A stretch of DNA of 64,000 nucleotides from Streptomyces albus subsp. albus (GTDB lineage Bacteria; Actinomycetota; Actinomycetes; Streptomycetales; Streptomycetaceae). Position numbers and translations under genes: made by a program. The DNA lies in NCBI RefSeq assembly GCF_000725885.1, contig NZ_JODR01000024.1, positions 1-64,000 on the forward strand, written 5' to 3'. Below the pieces are notes generated by a model. The model made no database searches. It was given only the letters and a program-made list of their open reading frames with translations, and was not told the DNA's origin. This document shows, piece after piece, positions 62,601 to 64,000 of the stretch; positions within the stretch are counted from its first letter, which is position 1; each line of letters begins with the position of its first letter.

Positions 62601-64000
62601 AGCTGGGCAGCTTCTTCTCCTCCGGGAACTTCCACCAGATCGCCGGACGGCTGGCCCGGTCCGCGGTGCCGGGCAACCCGCTGTTCGCCGACGACAAGAA
62701 GAAGACACCGCTGGGCGCCTTCATCGTCGAACGGGTCGTGCCCACCCGGGCCGTACTGGCGACGGAGACCGACAAGGCGGAGCTGCGGGACTCGGCCTTC
62801 CTGACGGTGCAGAACACCCGCAAGCAGACCAAGGCGCACTCCGCGGACGCCACGATCGTCGTCGGGCCGACCTTCAACACGCCGTCGCTCGGCGGTCTGC
62901 TGGACCTGCTCAGCCACCTCAAGCTGCGCATCCAGCTCGGGCCCAGTGCCCGCATCGGACACGTCCGGGGCCGCTCGGCCATGACCGGCGGCTCGGGCGC
63001 GGTCCGCTCCGTCGGCCGGGCCAAGAACGTCACCACCGACCTCTACCGGGTCGAGAAGACCGTCTGGGTCCGCAAGACCGGCGACGCGCATCCGACCCCG
63101 TTCACCACCTGGAGCCTGGACCGGATGACGCGCACCGAGGCGCGCCGGCTGGCCGGGATGGAGGACGAGAACGCCTTCGCCCGCACCGAACCCTTCGCCC
63201 CGGCCTATCTGACGCGGGACAACCCGCCGACCCTCGGCATGTCCCGGCCGGTGCAGTTCCTCTTCGCCGACGGCCGCTACAGCCGCAAGTTCCCGGCGCG
63301 CACCCAGGGCACGGACCTGCCCGCACAGCAGCAGGCCACCGCGCAGGCGGCGGACAGTCCCACGGTCACCTTCGCCGAGCGGACCCGGCTCGACTCCTTC
63401 ACCCGCCAGGTGCTGACCGCCGTCGCCGACAAGTACCCGAACATGGTCGCCCGCTGGGAGGACCTCGGGGACCCGGGCGACAAGCGGTGGCGCGACCACG
63501 CGCACTACCAGATGGTGCTGCACAACACGCTGACCGTCGTCAACGCGCTCTCGCACCACAGCATGGCCGGGAACCTGGAGACGATGAGCCGCACCGGTCT
63601 GCGCATCGGCCTGGTCAACCCCGGCCGGTTCAGCCGCGGCTACTACTACATCTGGATCGACGCCGAACTGACCAACCGCACCTGGGTGTCCCCGACGGAC
63701 ACCATCCTGCGCCACAGCGCGCCCGGCGCGACCAGACTGGACGAGTCCCGGTACGGGGTCCAGGGGGCCGAGCTCGGGTTCGAAGCGGTCGGGTCGCTGC
63801 GCGACACCACCACCGACAACATCGGGTTCCCCGCGCACGCCTTCACCGGCCAGGGCGGCTACCAGGCCGGCTGGCAGACGCGCGACGAGTCCGCCTACGG
63901 CTCGACGGCCACGTTCGACCAGATGGCCATCACCACCAAGCCGGGCAACCTGTACTCCTACGACCTGGCGCTCACCGTCAGCACCGGCGGCTACTGGCGG
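53615..64000 (+). CDS. Giant T7SS effector (WXG100-like head, zincin motif, lonely-Cys type), open at window end
   Basis: The frame from ATG 53615 stays open to the window end: 3,462 codons with no stop, so the protein is longer. Residues 1-350 form a WXG100-like helical head with membrane-active segments (VFWLILELALLEAIAVFTGG). A Ser/Thr/Pro-rich linker (about 350-650) follows, then helical regions and an HEVAH zincin motif at 1233-1237 with probable third ligand Glu1290 or 1292 (NEYEFFAQLTNAYLG), like anthrax lethal-factor-type peptidases. Further on, GLVTCQSG holds Cys2054, the only cysteine found in the visible chain, as in Streptomyces lonely-Cys giants. Probably a secreted polymorphic effector; toxin activity at the unseen C-terminus is unknown. 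Confidence 0.9.
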   Translation, partial: MFDIEYPEEVSEMLFVLIGEKPLQAKAGLAWDSRNAYTDLAAGMRDLRFEILDSIERGKRYLPPNVADAYEQSLSGLVNRNGNDTLQQFIGQLEIFTDDRGKASVQIQQAHFEIIMEVFWLILELALLEAIAVFTGGASVSEMILARMRARLAILFAIDRLLRYVQAFPSLSEAFEEAIQNLAAQLLTMTINAPEVGADKVNWKDVGLSGAVGGLAGFFIGHLAKGAFNLKNHLSNYFKTNFDKDIFGKFEIRFNNPFTRHNANNAAYDLPSSFVAEGAGETAAVAVVLQQGDAMSALGAGLSGASGLLMAKPLEQGYHGIHKKLYPDGNLFTKFQQNSSQILLDRLSREAGGGSGTTTTDSAATKFTPPPTSATPPSTVGNTPVPPPPVVTPPSTPPPPTPVTSGDPGTTTTDNGYESDDSDVSSSPSVFDTPDTSDTESLSDADSVYSDTSVTTASTLPTNMPLTGNGTGTGGSAHLKSPDHLKSPEYLNGSVTYDDPTVMNVADPGLSDTSDGSLPPVLKGMSPTAPGTATDNLKTPNSLLDPAALDASGGLNTPGALNVPGALNGATGLGTPGGVNTPAGLNAPGHTGSPPSVPTVSQQDPKLTGTDQPDAGHRNNAGQQSNAGQQSNPGQQNGTPANTPGGQTAPHAPGTNTPGAQRQADLAQARTAYADALSSYADATRAVEEPADGTDSAAALDEARARAQQAHGDLIDAAARLRDLGVPPHATAPDGTGHTPPQVHRDGTQRAWIAQQLTTEDLPEALAQDLAKLHAPDALVSPAALREAGITPDAVRHSAVRDGDPVSVAALDPVDQARWLMAQPGPWPVVLETVAANASLRMWEGAYADFKSAALNGDPRPTTAPQQTTTDTAGARSATPQTTYTPQPTEADVDRAWDTAVALVLPPTSAPVLADSRNAGAPYRDAVRQVADHLLTNGPDAPSGVTLATSLRAALGLGPVAPVRTASATEPSAPLPPAPTVTTSGDLPSVPTTPTPARPTTTTTTPDADPGPAPAQAAETVSRDVPPTSDTLPAQDTRPAQDTPPAEDTPAAKDVPAPAVSVDPVAELASRLPTMAKADRARELSLLPPADRERLASDPALVEALRQTLRPADFAETAAQLMVQVPAGVDQPVSARHEVQAQVARMLRDPDVAANLLKEGARVAVVPKGEALTTLDAFRHLAGARSPDGRPWEEVRGAATRTAGVTEENLLGEVTSVRTERRSQPEGYSSTTHEVAHLVHQYGLTDADKQLVHDIYQAKLGQGDAAVWPDGPLHDPSGKRRKPNYSSLNEYEFFAQLTNAYLGTNAGRDGYTRQWRNNGAAWVRQHEKALLPLLERLYGPDPEAVHARPANQLAGPRKENWVFEGFRAFWDRAEGTHQPQPHALAPVPEPDAVPGATAATADATPADTTATNALPSPPANRRDGEQHLESISRNTFGADAASDPSSTADTTPAAPALSAPLSPAGVTALAARLDADRVRTVPVGDPPAAPAPAAQTAPPAATTQQAGTTQQAATAQQAATMQEAATTQQAATTPLAAPPAASPSSGPSVLPTSDMVTFDGQSATVSPAREAAVERLAFRTAQTGVRNKRAWLSKSPVVITAHGTGPLAQQRADAVAALFRHHLGRALTTLGAGTKGPTVDDFPVTVELGGRAPQGATEGPVTVQVAIDPLSAPVLHLEELGKAEYGSGIFRPDRLVRRVLGLGDGAPLSRAMRRNLYTFVGLAMMNGRAGSLAELTAYYAEREAALFSERRHSTADGTPAPGLNWTDLPAKPLYTGTVGLLQERPDGAYPDILSSTPPRWAKGPKPYLLGASMRDGRVSVPAPHGGMRGMGAEQFVERVLQDPELAALPADAPIVLAVPFAGDGDQYLARLLADRTGRTVWAHSGDARLTVTSDGERLALAVFKESGRPVGDWFAVQPGMLPDSDSDESWFDEVASSPLASATTGLQIGRTSFPPHEMAVREEAYRFLDRITQYVHYNFATGTFSKEFTLEPASRGRIKAFFAAHGGAGSTSFATRGGGTHRARGGAGAKWLKKSKSFGNLLRTKDDWLGLVTCQSGSGGDSALPPRSGYGRNNPGAFTPNPLRDIPEGQHYANEMRHKVSAATVRSAVSVVNGKHVRVLVTDPRGRWGSYGEFFPEPETAELDRRARVVGLHAGTGPASAEARLRTLDLVRALRMTLGNEIDDDVHVDADPGYAQLLRGAGALERMWREDPRFAQAGPFTLDLFRRAVVAELPSGRTEPRRDDFRALLSEAAVAPRRTKLADFVTLPGSLGRAAAWLSGADAAQETADLLRLSGPDQVGEDERSRMFWARVKAEEALDALGSGLDAYTARVLHLDPSAVDDAARERARTLTAHAYAVGRDGAVPDEVAAYHLETEGALSEATRIPPSAPGSSGGGRNLLGTRAGNATVDLSKVHVPGGTVDAPWHGKTGGTTSPDPYVIRAELDRTDAGHLFVTYGGVTRRIPAGEFIELAANDPELLVLDPAVPVFLAVSELDRFAPGVADDLAQRIGRGVYSTEFPLGEHTDGGTAPVFSLHPSPVTGASPTAAALRRSGARTLEQVRIPPPVSLPLDAEPSSSSRPTVVVDPPRPATGDGTPLFDTTPSALETALLAPAPPATPPPPSGPPSTLGTTPPPGQNPRPRPAGARIDEELDERRPARIDTEMLPPPQVHRPSTFTDETRMPGYVDGFLPFPGDESDGTSMAMAFGQSDVHIRGWEQITEQIDIGMEAHGPDNASGEEISERHQVRGGGTDESVFRRIQRAMRERPLTFAGDGREFVYRTRSGLVRKVHIRIRNYGEWTKFTDGASPTKVDNAQRAQTTVGGSKTVGQTRQFAPTAPLGPQSSLFSAWGRIGLRFGRLREVAYSAQDQVLNVAEVRGLDTSHLYLDDAYVEVRITDAEPPRPAKPGVLGTSWRAREARTAVADVEFAFGVRHGLKARLTESATAGTKPGRTPRTLRLGPESDYRLVITEDFGPVAHIRDWAVRRIGAEPDSSAYRELGSFFSSGNFHQIAGRLARSAVPGNPLFADDKKKTPLGAFIVERVVPTRAVLATETDKAELRDSAFLTVQNTRKQTKAHSADATIVVGPTFNTPSLGGLLDLLSHLKLRIQLGPSARIGHVRGRSAMTGGSGAVRSVGRAKNVTTDLYRVEKTVWVRKTGDAHPTPFTTWSLDRMTRTEARRLAGMEDENAFARTEPFAPAYLTRDNPPTLGMSRPVQFLFADGRYSRKFPARTQGTDLPAQQQATAQAADSPTVTFAERTRLDSFTRQVLTAVADKYPNMVARWEDLGDPGDKRWRDHAHYQMVLHNTLTVVNALSHHSMAGNLETMSRTGLRIGLVNPGRFSRGYYYIWIDAELTNRTWVSPTDTILRHSAPGATRLDESRYGVQGAELGFEAVGSLRDTTTDNIGFPAHAFTGQGGYQAGWQTRDESAYGSTATFDQMAITTKPGNLYSYDLALTVSTGGYWR

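Overview
This window is chromosomal DNA from a high-GC Gram-positive actinomycete, almost certainly Streptomyces or a close relative. The grounds are GC-saturated third codon positions, frequent GTG/TTG starts, actinobacterial families (DUF3159, DUF3048, DUF317, AAWKG, WXG100, lonely-Cys), a type I-E CRISPR repeat of the usual Streptomyces form and a type VII secretion (T7SS/ESX) locus.

1-15.6 kb is core chromosome with a potassium theme: a micropeptide plus kdpF-kdpA-kdpB-kdpC, a strong terminator, an orphan LolD/MacB-type ABC ATPase, the kdpD-kdpE two-component system, an OB-fold protein, a DUF3159 membrane protein, a DUF3048 lipoprotein, two TrkA-type regulators and, divergent from them, a large KimA-like APC transporter. 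A 54-bp tandem repeat and low-complexity DNA follow, then a TRAM-domain RNA methyltransferase.

17.4-27.0 kb is a decayed integrated element. The last 65-70 bp of the methyltransferase gene plus 16 bp beyond its stop are duplicated about 9.5 kb downstream (17404-17486 and 26881-26963), as expected of attL and attR, and both ends carry matching GACGCTC-rich arm repeats. Inside are a reduced type I-E CRISPR locus (cas6e-cas1-cas2 and a two-spacer array, without cas3 or Cascade), an HsdR-like C-terminal stub, half of a tRNA-Arg-like sequence, a frameshifted DUF5655 gene, an intact REase-fold toxin with its probable immunity gene, and a multiply frameshifted DUF317 gene. No integrase remains.

27.0-33.6 kb is further accessory DNA: a 5'-truncated Doc (Fic) toxin starting at the right att boundary, a T4 beta-family protein, and convergent to it a 1,266-residue caspase-like protease fused to an SF1 helicase, a candidate defence effector whose own 5' end looks truncated. 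A Tat/lipoprotein class A beta-lactamase lies beside it. Two overlapping YkgJ-like cysteine-cluster genes follow.

35.2-64 kb is a T7SS locus: a beta-helix protein fused to two CbxX/EccA-type AAA modules, a mycosin-like protease, EccC, EccD, EccB, two ESAT-6/WXG100-like proteins, a small acidic protein, an AAWKG protein with a very long charged coiled coil, a YbaB-like protein, another WXG100 protein and, directly abutting it, a giant effector open from 53615 through the window end (at least 3,462 residues) with a WXG100-like head, an HEVAH zincin motif and a single visible cysteine. The Ecc genes would form the membrane channel and motor, the AAA and mycosin proteins assist, and the Esx and giant proteins are likely substrates.
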